Source: Gibbula magus (taxonomy: Eukaryota > Mollusca > Gastropoda > Trochida > Trochidae). Taken from it: a DNA stretch of 64,000 nt. How positions within the stretch are numbered: the first letter of the stretch is position 1; every line of letters starts with the position of its first letter. Below, piece by piece: positions 1 to 12,900 of the stretch. The notes beneath the pieces are model-generated. The model was not told the origin of the DNA. It saw nothing but the letters and a program-made list of their open reading frames with translations, and did no database searches. The DNA is taken from the NCBI GenBank assembly GCA_936450465.1, contig OW388292.1, positions 26,314,622 through 26,378,621 of the forward strand. Direction: 5' to 3'. The translations under genes were made by a program, and so were the position numbers.

Positions 1-73
1 GGGCTTTATCTATTTATGACTTAGCCCTTATCGTGAATGTAATAAAGTGGAAGCAGGTGTCTCAGAGGATGTC

Positions 74-106
74 ATTTATTTATTTATTTATTTATTTATT
101 TATTTT
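74..106. repeat. (TTTA)n microsatellite
   Basis: About eight uninterrupted TTTA units, followed by a T-rich stretch. Confidence 0.95.
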
Positions 107-1309
107 CTTTGTTTCTGTTTCTTTGTTGAATCTAATTCAATTCATCCATATTTACTGTTCTTATTATTTCTATTTGATAAATCCTTTATCACAATCGCGT
201 AATCATTTTATAAGGCAACTTTTCATATGTTTCATATCAAACCGTCCACTTCAACAACCTAAGTTAAATTAAGGAAGTTCACTAGATCAAGATATTTTTC
301 TGAGATGGCCAATACAAAATGTATTATCCATTATATTAGGAAAAGAAAGGTCATTGTTGACATTAATCTTTTCTTGTAGTCAGTGTGGCCACAATAGTTC
401 TGACAATTACCGCTAGATGTCGTTATAAGCTCCGCAGCTCTGCCATACACTGTGACAGCTTCCTACTCGGCACCAAAATGGAGAAGAAAACTCCTTGTGC
501 GGACATGTCACTCTGTAGTGATTAGGGAGGGAGGCTGTCACGTACTCTCAGTGCTCAGAGTCTAACCCTGTACGCACTGGCGCCGTATCATATGCGATGA
601 CACTCACGGTCCTCAAATCTAACTCTTGGCAAAAAGCCGAGCACGGAGTTTTGTTAACGAAATTAAGAAACACAGATCACAGACGTTTGTGTCTTTTGAA
701 AAATCGGCATCGACGTCGACTTCCCTGATGTTTGAAATACAGAAGTTGTTTTTTCAATGTGTTTTAGACAAAATGAAATTTGTTTGAAGTTGTAGAAGCG
801 CAGCGCTAAGAAATGGAGGTATTTGATTTCAACTGTGAAAAAGTTTCTTGCCAATGTGTAACTATAAAGGAAAGAGTTTGAAAGTACTGTTTTATCCTAT
901 CTGTTATTCCTGGTCACGAAACTTTTTCTGTAGTTTAGCTTCATAAACCGTTTTAACTACGGACCAAGGCGTGTTTTATTTTTTTAAAAATAAAATTGGA
1001 ATGGATGACTTATAAAAAGGGCTTGTATTCGTGTGAAAGATGGGAATTACATAACATCAGCATACGTTTCATAGTTAACATACTTTATTGATTAACAAAT
1101 TAAACAAATTTAACAAGTTTAGATAACTGGTTAACCTGGCAAATTATAGAACTTCTTAGTTGTCTTCGCTGGAAGGTATCAGTGACTCCTGATCACTGAT
1201 CCGAGGGTACCACTTTTGTCAGCGTAAAACTTTGATGACGTAGAACCCTTCCATCGATGACGTCATTGGTTCATAGTATAAATATGTTATACTCCTCCAT
1301 GACGAAATA

Positions 1310-1625
1310 TTTTTTTACTTTGACCTTGGCATTTTTCGAAACTTTCCCTTGGTCATACCTTGGTTAGTGATTGGCATATGATACATGGCATGTACATTCA
1401 TTGTGACGAGACATTTCGGATTAGGTAAATATTTTGACATTCTGACCTTGACTTTGGCATAAACATTTTTCGAAACATTTAACCTTGGTCATATACCTTT
1501 TCATTGCTTACTGCCAGGCCTTTTATACTTAACATGGGTATCATTGTGAAGAGACGTTTCAGGTGAGGTCATAATTTTGACCTCGTGATCTTGACCTTGG
1601 CACAGGAAGCATATGGAACCTTTGA
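1310..1625. repeat. GACCTTG-rich degenerate tandem repeat
   Basis: Three imperfect units of roughly 130-140 bp. Each contains a run like TTTGACCTTGGCA; the first two also have TTTTTCGAAAC followed by CTTGGTCATA. Two units carry CATTGTGA followed by GAGACGTTTC or a close variant. GACCTTG-rich dispersed repeats of this type are frequent in molluscan genomes (general knowledge); family not assigned. Confidence 0.6.
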
Positions 1626-3114
1626 AGCTTAACCATACTCATTCCGATGAAGTGTTAGTACTTAAACTTTCGCCAAACTATCCGGAAGCATGAGTGTTTA
1701 ACAAACAGATCTTGTTAATCCTGGGTTTGATAAAAGACAAATGTGATCATGCCTCCCGATGTTTGTGTAAATGTGTCATAAGTTCCGGACAATGATATGC
1801 CACAGAAGTATTGACAACTTTCTACTTGATTTTCGGTTACCCCCTTGTCCTTTAACCCTGAATTGAAACATACAATGGCCAAACGTGAACTTAAAACTAT
1901 ATAGGTGGTTATAATACTTGTTATATCACCGAATACACTAAAAATAGTTCAGGAAAGTTGTTGGTAAAATTTGATAGGTTTTGTATTTAAGGTGTAATAA
2001 ATACTCTTCAAGTATAGGTATACAGATGTAAGTTTGTTTAGTTTCTATGTTAACCATAGTTGTTAGGTCACTGTTTTATAATGTAGTTTACCTTATTTAT
2101 TTTTGATTATGTATTAGTTTAATTTGTTAATTTAAAATTAGGTTTTATGTTTTGTTCGGACACGTTTAGAAGTATGATACAATCAATTAAAATAATCTTC
2201 CTCTTCTTCTTCGTCTTCTTTTATTTTTTTCTTCTGTTATAAATCAAATTTTCAAACACATCCATTACGTTCTATGCAATGTCAGATATCTGAGAACTGG
2301 GAAATCTTATATTTGATTTCTAAATTGTGTTTCTACAAAGAATTAATTGATTCAATGGTGAAAGACTCAGAAGAAATAAACACTCCATACTTTTAAAGGC
2401 TGTAACTTAAAGTGGATCTAATAACCCGCCTCCGATTGGCTGAGAGGAGTTAGAAATATCGATAGAGAAAAAGTCTCTGGATTATAGCTGTGGGAGTGCG
2501 CTAAAAGACCCTAATCTTTCCACACGAAGACGAGCCGCAATAATGTGGACAGTGTACCTGCCCGAGTCCTTCCAGCCTTAGTTTCTGATTTGAATAGATC
2601 GAGTTTCCTCCAAACGCTCCGTGGTTTGATCAATACCTTTCTTTGTTAATGAATCTTGTATCCAGGTGAGACGAGGCCCATCTCCATCCAATAAATGCTA
2701 ATGATATCAGCTTCATACCCTCTCCCCACTCCCCATCTCCCCATCTCCCCTTAACAGCACTTGTAACGTTCGATCCCAATCCCTTTGTTCCTTGAAAGTT
2801 CCTGCAAGTCTTGAAGACAACGTGTTATTGTTTTGCACCAACCTTGGTACGTTTTGTTGCCAGAATTACACAGTAAGAAAGGGCTGTAATTTCTATCGGA
2901 TATTATAGAACGGGGTAATGTGTACATGTGCGTGACGAACACGTTGTTCGTGAAGCGGCATTACTGTTACCCTGTGTTTGCAAGTGCGTTTCGCTGGCCA
3001 AAGAGAAAAGACTTGTGATCCATCAATTGTCGAGGGCAAATCCTAACCTAATGCTGGATAATTAAGCCCGGGATGTAAGGTGTGGAGCCTATGTCCCTCT
3101 TAAGCTGATCGATA

Positions 3115-3250
3115 TTTCTGCCTTTTATTCCTCAGGCGACACAATGGGGATGAAGTGCGCCAAGCTAAAGTCACAGCGAGTCGAACCCGGTCCCGCTATT
3201 AAATCTTCTTCACACCAGCTTCATATACGCGCTCCTTAACCACGACTTAA
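3115..3250 (-). repeat. Possible tRNA-derived SINE head
   Basis: On the minus strand a tRNA A-box-like run (GTGGTTAAGGAGCG, near 3230-3243) is followed about 40 bp later by a B-box-like run (GGGTTCGACTC, near 3180). The intervening stem pairing is poor, so this is not a functional tRNA. It lies just upstream of the NOL4-like 5' exon. Chance similarity cannot be excluded. Confidence 0.3.
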
Positions 3251-3420
3251 AGTCGCGTCTGACGTCACAATCCTTCAGCGTGTTTACCCCCCGCCCCTCA
3301 TCAGAGACGCTCTGCCCGACGTGGACTTATCCGTCAACTCTCCCACCAACGTTAAGACAATGTCCTTACTAGACCCCCGGTATAATTGTACATCCGTCGA
3401 GGATGAGCCGGAGATATTGA

Positions 3421-3884
3421 GCTGGTTACCATAGAAACCGTTCCGAGCGTGCGGCGGTCTTTCCCCATACCGTTACACCTGTTAAGGTAGATGAAAGCGA
3501 GCCTCAAAGAGGAGACGAGGATGACTCGAAGAACACAGCCGACGATCGAATCACCTCTCCTTAGTGTCGCTCCGTATTAGTCAGTTAGGCGCTGTTCTGC
3601 CTTTCAAACACTTCGATCCAAGTTTTCGCCGTCAAAAATTAATTGAACAAACTTCACTTTGGATTAGGCACCTCTTAGACTGCTACTGGGCGGTGCCTAG
3701 ATTGGAAGTTGCTTCAATCTGTGGCTCTTCCTCTGTGAGTTGGCCTGACTTTGAAGAACTCTTTCTTTTATGTCCATACTTGGACGCGGAGGTTTAGCTG
3801 GAGATTGGCGCTTTGGAACTTCGGGAAAGAGTTTGGACTTACGAAGAGTTGGAATTAAATCTCCGGAGGGACTCAGATCGTAAA
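3421..3884 (+). promoter_or_regulatory. Likely 5' UTR / promoter-proximal DNA of NOL4-like gene
   Basis: This G+C-richer stretch directly precedes the first in-frame ATG of the exon that splices into the conserved NOL4-like frame. That frame has a stop at 3795-3797, so translation cannot begin further upstream without splicing. A short open run at 3421-3570 rich in Glu, Asp and Ser has no ATG. No clear TATA box was seen. The transcription start cannot be placed from sequence. Confidence 0.4.
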
Positions 3885-3972
3885 ATGTCGATTCTTAGAG
3901 AAAGGTTGGCAAACATACGCAATTATCTTCTGCAGAGTTCGCCAGGTGTGATCAAATCAGGAATTTTTACAG
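3885..3972 (+). CDS. NOL4-like, proposed first coding exon
   Basis: ATG followed by the run [16 protein letters not shown]. The exon ends ACA-G before a GTAACT donor, leaving one base that pairs in phase with the next exon to make Asp. The start was chosen because it is the first ATG after the in-frame stop at 3795. This exon is not conserved enough for me to recognise, so it could instead be an alternative first exon or wrong. Support comes only from the donor, the phase and the open frame. Confidence 0.45.
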
Positions 3973-6900
3973 GTAACTCACGGATGTTCTGCGAGTCGTC
4001 TAGCAAATCAGAACTCATCGTTTATCATCGTAAAATGACATCACTGCTTTTTATTGGCAGCGATCAATGTTTGATGTAGAAGAGTAGAGTCTTCTCCACG
4101 CCACTGACCTATCAGCCATGTTTGTCTCTGCTCATTGTTAGATGAATATCGATTTTTAAAGGTTAATCGTATGCTCGGGAGACACTAAGCCGTTCTCGAC
4201 TGCCGTTACACACTATATTTAACCTTTATGATTCCTTCTTTACCATTTTATCAATCTCACTGAGCAGAAAGAGCGCCGCAATGGATTGCTTTGAAGGTGC
4301 CGCTTCTTTCAGGTAGCACGACTTACCTTTCAAGTACAGGTATCTCGATTTACCTTTCAGGTGTAAATGTCCTTTCATTATTAATTCGGGATTTTGTTAC
4401 AGATACGGACGGGGACACTGTAATGGCTCCAGTCAACCTCGCTACACCTGCCGATATTGAGTCGGGGACAGCTGAAGAAGAAAGATCAAACTCTGTCGCT
4501 AAATCCCCAGTCCCTTCAGATAAAGACAAGGGCCATCCTGAAAGAAAACGAAGAGCGAGTAACGAGAGCGCAGATGTAAGTATTTACTTCATCTTCATTT
4601 GCTTTAGAAATATAATGTTCTTTCGAAGTGTGTTTCATTTTCGTCGACGTAATATCATTTGTAGCTGATATTTGATAAGGTAATTTCTTCTTCTTTTAAG
4701 TTTTTTTTTTTTATTTATTTCATCGATTACCGTTGTTACGTTAATCTAAAGTGATTATGATTTCGGATTCACGCGCTGCTTGCAGTCTTGGATGTCATAG
4801 ACATTGGTTCATGTAATTCCGATGATGCAATATTGATGTTAATCCAATATAGGTTCGGCATATCGCTTGTACGTTCAGTCGATCAATGTATTTGTTGATA
4901 GATTGATTTTCTATCTGCGGCTCCTCATTAAACAAATTGGCTTTTCTGAACGGTTACAGCGGTGATAGATGTAACGCCTGTTGTATGACAGGACTGTAAG
5001 GGTTCGGGCAGAGAAAGGCGTACATGTATTCAGTGTGTCATCTGTTGAGACCAGCGGCGATACACCCGCAACAACTTGAACCTGTATCACACGTCAATAA
5101 TTGTGTTACCTTTATATTTATATAAGAGACTATGATATTAATGTCAGTAACGTCCGAGCCGTGATGCGTTTCAAAAACAACAAGGAAGATCAAATTATAA
5201 AATAAACGTTGTGTGATAATATGTTGTTTGTACGACGTAAATGTACAATTAAAACATATAAACCACAGTGCTGACTATTAGATAGTAAATGATGTAAGCA
5301 TGATCGTGCGTGACGGTATGCCATATTGAAATGTTATGTATATTATACTTCATGTCGATATGTTCTTTCTATTCGTTCCTTTGGTTTTAACGATAAAATT
5401 ATATAAATAATAGATTGTTACACGTGTCTGATTAACGGAGTTTGCAGGACACAAACATCGCAGAGAGCCTGTAGATTTATTTAAACAGAACCTATATTTC
5501 ACCACGCATTATGTGTGGTATTCTTACTGAGGTTGTAATGATTAGAAAAAAGACTGCAATAACATATATTTTAAAACTATCAGTTGTTAGTACTTCCAGA
5601 CAGATTTAATATGTAAATTGTCTTAATTTAGCCGTCACGGAAATAGTAAAATGGCTCTGCTTAATAATACCTTGCCCTTTGTCGCGATATTGTTTAGTTT
5701 TACCATCTGAAGTTTAAAAAACATACAAATATACATAAATTTCGATAACCTACAGTGATATCGAAAGGTTTTTCAACATTGGCCATTAACGTCATCACAA
5801 TATTGATAATCCGTTTGAAATTAGAAAAAGAATCAACTATATTAGCAAAATACACTTTCACATTTACATTTATCATCGACATTAGAAGACCATCGATAGG
5901 TCAATCTGAAATATGAAGGTAAGAAAGAAAACGTGGATGACATTAACGTTGATATCAATGGCATCAATTTCGATACAGGTATTGATGACATGAACGTCGG
6001 CATTGGTGACATGGACGTCGACATTGTTGACATGAACGTCGATATCGATGACAGTCATGTCGATATTGAAGACATGAACGTCGATAATGATGACAGTTAC
6101 GTCGATACAGATATTGATGACATTAAAGTCGATAAAGATATATATGACATAACTTCGACATTGATGACATTCACGTTCATTTTGATGACATTAGCGTCGA
6201 TATTGACATTGGAAAGTGGAGGCTAAAATGAAACGGAAGTTTTGATATAGCAACATTGCCTTTGGAAATTACTATCTTGTTCTGTAATCAACCAACACAT
6301 ACTGAGAAAAAAATAGATACCAAATATTAAATATTCAGACAAAAAAAACCCAGTAAAACTGTAAAGGAAGATGACGGTCAAAATATTCGGTTTTCAACAT
6401 AGGATAAGTAATAAAATACGCACAGAATAGGCCAAAGGGCATATTTCAACATTCAGTAAGTCCACTGATGACAAACACTGTTTTTTATCCATCATAATGT
6501 TAACACAACATCAAATGGTGCAATATTTGTAACTGTAAACGTTCCGGCGCCACTGCGTGACAAGCAAACGTTTCCTTTATGAAGAAACAATGATGATATT
6601 GCTGAGTTTATCAAATATCGTCAAAAGCCCATTCAAGTTCAGCAATTATTCACGAAAACTAACCTAGTGACGCCTCGACACGTCCGCGCCTTAGACACAC
6701 TGTCTCACATCTGCGTTTTTACTCCCCGTAGTTTCCAAGCCCTCTCTAAAGTTCAGAACTTTTTAAGTTGATGTTTACGAAACTTGAAATAATTCGTTTT
6801 ACTTAAAAATTAACAAAAGTCCTAAAAACATGTTTGTTTCAAATGCATATGAATATCGCTGTGATGTTTTAATTATTTAAAATTTAACTGCATAAAACAT

Positions 6901-9900
6901 TATAAATGGTCGTAATCCGGTCTTTTAGACTGATGTTTGCGTCACAATACCGACCAATGATAAGCATAGCTTTCTGAAAAATTATCAATGAAAACAATAG
7001 ATATCTAGTCAATAATGCAATTAATGAAACGTGTATCCTTTAACATGTCATTTCAAGTATTTTATATTTGGAAATAGCTTTAATAAGTAGTCTACTCGAG
7101 AAAAAACACGACTTAGCTTTGATTCAAATCAATATTAATATTTAAGCAAAAACGTAAGTGCTTGCGCAGATGCGTTCTCGCTCTTTGACTTGAAGAAGTG
7201 TATAAATAAGATTTTGCGTCTTGGTTTTACTGGCACGCAAACAGTCTCCATGCCTCGCTAACGTTGTTCAAGCAAATTATGTAATCAACTAGTGTCCGCA
7301 TCGTTGTTTCTCTTTCAACATTTTAAGTTGTTATGGATGTTTTCGGATGCAAAACAGTTTCAAGAACCAAGGAATCCTCCTCTCTGCTGTGCTGCCACTT
7401 TTCGTTAGCTCAAATCTGGCTTTAATCTTTTACTTCTTGCTGCGACATTTTTTCGCACTGAAAGCGCTTTCCAGCTCATTTTTCTGCTGTTGGTGCCATC
7501 GGCAAGAGCCAAGTATCACTTAATTCGTCAAGGGAGACAACCGTGCCTTGATGTTGCCACGCAGGGGTTTGGTATGCGCAAGTCAAAGCAGGGACCAACG
7601 AACGGGGAAGGGGGTACCAGGGGACACAAGGACATGACTCCTGCAGTGAATAGAACAAAGTTGTAACCTTTCTTATAAACTTAACGACGACATTGCAGCC
7701 CTAATTGGCTCTCAGAGGGATTGGCAATTGGCATTCATGTTGTTACTATGGAAATTAGAGGCTCCAAAAGCCATCGTATGGAACCGTTTGCAGGCAACTC
7801 TCTCTCATTTCCTTTCCCGAGTCCCTCACCTCGGTCTAATTGTATCCCCTGGCTTACCAGCAGCGAGTGTCGTCTAGACGTTCTCCCCTCGCACCACTAA
7901 TTTAACAGGGAGGAGAGAGAAACGGTGTGACAGGATAAACTTTGTTAAAAGGCTTGAAACCAATCAGACATTTGACTCGGCTTCTCTCTCGGCACGCCAG
8001 ATTGCCTCTGTTGACAGTTTCTAGGTGCCTCTATGGCTTCCCTTTGCCAACAGATCGGGCAAAAGGTGAAGCCAAGCGCGTACAGAATGGAGCCATGGTT
8101 TCGTATTCGCCGATCGATCGGGTTGAGATCAGTGAATGAGGCAACAATTTCAGTGTCACCTATTTCCTAAAGTGGCTAACATCGTGGTGTATGAACTCGC
8201 TGCTGTACCAAACAGTCGCTCCAAGAACGTCATTACCTCGCCTCTTAAGCGCGGCTCAGTAATGTGAGCTGACTCCGTATGTCACCTAACACCTTGCTGG
8301 TAGCGGTCGGTCGTCTCCCAGTCGTTATTAGACTTTTCTGATTCCCCGGCAGAAATGTGACACGGGTCCAAGCGAGGAAACGATAAACCCTACCAGCCAG
8401 AGATTTTATTATCTCTTAACACAGTCTTCAATCTTTTTCTATACAACTACCCAAACCTTTCAAATTGTCTCTGAAGATATCGATACAAAACTCGAAACCT
8501 AATTGGCATCGAATGTTTGAAGACAACACCGACATGAAATAAATATTTCGATAGGAAGCCTGGCAAACAATAGCAGAACAATAAAGCGGTGTTTATTTGA
8601 TATGACTATCATCATGTCACCCTCAGTGTCGACGCGTGCAAGATTACATTTCTTCTGAACTTCATAAACCGCTCACTTCATAGTTCAGACTTTATTTAAA
8701 GTTGAAACAAAAGATTAAGACAACATAAAGCGAGCAATTTCCCTAAGAGAGTAATAAAACTGGCAGTGTCTTTACCTCCCTTAACTTTCCACGATGTACA
8801 AGCATAATCAAAGTTTGTGTCAGTTGACATGAATACAAGTCTTCTAAGGTGTACGTTAAGGAGGGACTTTATTACCCCCGTTTTATTGTGTTAACATAAA
8901 TAATTTTAACTTATCTTGTTGTATTGTAAAGTAATGTGTGAAATGATATAGCGATATATTTGATTTCCAACATTTTTAATTACAATCATTTGTGTTAACA
9001 TAAATAACTTGATGTTATCTTGTTATATTGTGATGTTTGCAATGATTTAGTGATATCTTTGATTCTCACTGAAGATAATTGCTAATAAACATACTCATAT
9101 TTTATTGATATTCAAAATGTGATTTGATCTTAACTATAGTTGTCGTAATTTAAGGAGTTTTCAATTGCATTGTAGTGTTCTCATATAAATATATGAAAAT
9201 ATTCGCAGGCGCACTGTCCAAACAAGAACACTTATGTTCGGACGTCAAAAAAAATCTACACAAATTCACTTCACGTATGCGTCACATCATTGTAGATGAT
9301 GTATTGCTTTATTTGTTATATTTCAACCTCAACTTCTTTAAGATTGTTTTCATATTTCGTGAAACAATGATATTGACTCATGCAGTTTATCAGATCAATA
9401 AGGCCATAAACATTTTCGTCTTCTCGTCAAGAACCGCTGCACTCCAAAAGCTGAAATTTTGTGAGCATGTACCTCCTTCTTGCAGAACAAAGCTTGTACA
9501 TTTTCAAATATGAGCGTGGTGGTATATCTCTAAACCGACGACAGCTTCCCCGACATCAATACTGATAGTATTATCCCTACCTTGTCACATAACAGCAACG
9601 TGTAGTTAAGAATTGATAATTTCCCCTCACAACATTTCGACCACATTGTTGTAAAGTGATCAGCTGAGGTTGTGGCGATTTTATAAAAACTTTGAATGAA
9701 TGAACTGGTGACGATGATTCATACTACTTTAAATGAAGATACTGCATATGTGTATTGTGATGATGATAACGTTACGTGAAGTTAAATGAAGAGATGACGT
9801 TGTTGATTAACGCGTTGATAAAGAGTAAACGTTTTTTTGCATTTATAACATAAGACAGATGAAGTTGTCCAACAAGACGTTGACTGAAGGTGTGACGTGC

Positions 9901-12900
9901 TTTTTCCACTAAGAAATATTGTTAAATATTTCATTCTTTATCAAGACGTTAAATAAAATAATGGCGTTTTTGCATCAATGATGACGCTGTTTAGCAAGAT
10001 CTTAATTAAGGCGATGACGTTTTTTTATTTAAACATTCATTTGATGTGTGTGGGTATGTCATTAGTTATTGAACATTATTCTTGTGTTGCAGAGCGTCGT
10101 GACAAAAACTAGTGACGGTGCTAACACTGACGACCTACATGGCGGCAAGGATGAAGAAGACGACAATGATGACGAAGATGAAGAAAAGGTCGCAGCTGCT
10201 CACAACTATGACCCTGAGAGACTCAAAGCCTTTAACGTGAGTTGACCAATCAATAGTTTATTTCTATGAACGACAAACAAGGTTTAAACAAACTCTCAAA
10301 TTGAGGCGTGAATGTTTTAGGTTTACCCATGTGTTAAAACTATTTAAGTTTATATACATCTCCTGAAATTAGAAATAATGTTGCAGCCATGGAACAAACT
10401 TTATGAACGAATCGTATCGGTAAGGTACATACTACAATGTGTGGGGGATACAAATAAAATTAAAAGGAGCCTCTAAGATGTGTTCATTTTCATCAGACTG
10501 AGCTTTGTAGTCCTTTTGTAGACTTGCCTAGGCGATTAAAAATTAAGGGATCTGGATGACAGAATAATACAGCATGTTAATGTAAGCTTTTAGAATATTC
10601 TTTGTCATACGAAAACTTTATTAATTGTTTGTAGATGAATTTTCTTTCATTCAAATGTATAGATACAATCACTTAAGTACGTTGACTTTTATCAATATGA
10701 TTTATAAAGAGATCAAGTAAAGTAAACTACATTTATCAGACATTTCCTATTTTACAATATCTCTGGAAGTGATGGCAGATCATAGCAGATTGGTCCTTTC
10801 CATTCACATAATATTGACCCTTTGACGACTCACTTTCTCATCCGTTTCAGTAAGAAAATTATGACAAATTGATAATGTCCTCATGCTTTTTTCCTCCGTT
10901 TTCTTTTAAAGTTGGACACTATTCGCCAATACTGACACTATTAATCATGAGAAGTGACGTGTCGCTAACAGTTTTATACCGTGCAACTGTGAATGAATAT
11001 TGTGTTTTAATTATTTGTCCAAAATGTGTTGGTGAATTTCTTTAAGGAAATGTTTAATATCCTTTTATTGATATAAATGTTACCAAAATGAATTACTATC
11101 GAAAAACTAAAAATCATTAAATTTCAAATAATCTGTATTTCTTTCGACGATATGCTTTAAATTACCTGTAGATTAGAACAGGCAAAACATTGCTTGCAAC
11201 AGATTAAATCACGTGACTTTCGAGCCCAACCGTATATCAACTACTGCTCTGTCAAAGTGATTATTCTAATCTTTCTTTGTTATTTCACGGACTTCTGAAG
11301 AGTATTTGAAATGGGTTAATGTTAGCATTTCTTGTTCTCATCTCATTCTTAAAATGTTTAATGCTTTTTGTCAATTACGCCCGAAACTGCATATTGATTA
11401 TTTAAACAGGAGTGTTTAAACAACGGTCTCTGTAGCGTTTCATTTTTTCTCTAAGAAAGCCATTTGCATTTTCACTCATTACCCGCTGTGAGTCGCTAAG
11501 CTTTCCCTGTGCAATCCTATTACAGAACTATTTAAGATTTTTAAGGCAAAGATTGGTGTAGGAAAGTTTGAAAAATATTTCTGGACATTATCACCGAAGA
11601 TCATCTTCAAAGCCGACAGCATATTGGATAATGTATGTGTTCATCTATAGAGCGAGCATGTTGTTGTGTTCCACCGTAACTGCTCATTAAATCTGGCGTC
11701 CGGAGTTTTTCTAACTTTGCGCAATTAGCACAGGGTAGTTGTCATTGAAATACAGAGTGTTAGCAATGTCCGGTAATTTAAGGGGATTTTGCTTTCTTTC
11801 AGATGTTTGTCCGTCTCTTCGTGGACGAGAACCTAGATAGAGCAGTGCCCATCTCAAAACAACCTAAGGACAAAATTCAGGCCATTCTTGAAGCCTGTGA
11901 CCGACAGTTTCCGGAGTTTCACGAACGTTCCCGAAAACGTATCCGAACGTATCTCAAATCTTGCCGTCGAATGCGTCGATCTAAGGAACAGAACGGTTGG
12001 GAGCCGGTAAGATTGAGCTGATTTCATTATTTCATGATCTCTATGACTGAATTACTGCCATACATTCTGAAAAAAGATGTTGTCATAGATATTTTATATC
12101 ACCCAAGGCATATGCTTACACAATTGGAAACTTTTATTTCTGATGTTCCTAATTCCTTTGAGGTTTCTTTTAGATAGTTTTTATTTTTTGGTAATCTAAG
12201 TTAAGAAATGAATGTATTAGAAAATAGTTTTGTCTTTTATAACATTTTTTATGTCCGATATATGGTAACAGGAATAAACAAATCAAATCAATAGTGTAGA
12301 GTACGTGGCAAGACGTCCATTGAAGAGGCAAACATTATTGTAAATTTGATCCTTACCGTAATGTCAATTTAATGATGACCTTGATTTTCAGCAACTTCGC
12401 CCGACGCCACCACACCTGACGTCAGCAGCCGCCGAAAGTCTCCTAGCAACGGCCTGTGAAAACGAGAGCCAGAACGCAAAGCGCATGCGTATGGGATTAG
12501 AGCCGCTTCCTGTAAGTTGAAAAGTTTGTCAAACGAAACATATTAACTGTCACAGCGTGTCGGTTACATGATAGGCAGGTTAATGATAGTCGAGTGAACG
12601 TATAGGGTTTCATCAAGGCATTGCCTTTACGCAGAGCATTTACTAAACTACACATGACATGCCATAACGTTATTTGGAATCAGAGCTCAGTCATCAAATT
12701 AGGGAAGTAGCGTGACAGGTATGAGCAAGATTATTGACGACGAGCCGATATTGGAACCATTACCTGAAGGCTGTTTACCTCTGCAGGTGTGTTTGATCAA
12801 CCCTCCTATCCTCCTTTTGCATCAATCAGTCGCGAGACTAATGGCGAGATTACACGAGACTTGTACAAATACTGTCAGTGGTAGATAGCGCTTGAGCCGA

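Larger units (their letters stand above)
1..3300. other. Upstream non-coding DNA of the NOL4-like gene
   Basis: I see no convincing exon here. It holds a TTTA microsatellite, a GACCTTG-rich repeat block and, near its end, a possible tRNA-derived SINE. The stretch around 2430-2620 is richer in G+C and has an inverted CCAAT-like box (GATTGG), so it may include promoter or enhancer DNA. The N-terminal exons of a full-length NOL4 protein are not recognisable here and, if they exist, would lie upstream of the window. Confidence 0.5.
4576..10092 (+). other. NOL4-like intron 2 (5.5 kb)
   Basis: Non-coding. It contains a 21-bp minisatellite (5930-6215), a tandem duplication (8889-9066) and a degenerate TGACGT-rich repeat next to the acceptor (9785-10035). 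The part from about 7250 to 8400 has a higher G+C content than its surroundings and could hold conserved regulatory DNA; I see no exon in it. Confidence 0.6.

Noticed and set aside
477..530. Short ORF beginning MEKKTPCADMSL
   Set aside because: Only about 16 codons; no donor with a clear phase match to the NOL4-like exons, so I cannot support it as an alternative first exon.
3175..3245. Functional tRNA gene on the minus strand
   Set aside because: A- and B-box-like runs exist but acceptor and T stems do not pair; at best a SINE fragment.
5933..6226. 97-codon Asp/Val-rich ORF in NOL4-like intron 2
   Set aside because: It follows a degenerate 21-bp minisatellite. No splice sites tie it to the gene, and the antisense frame is open as well.
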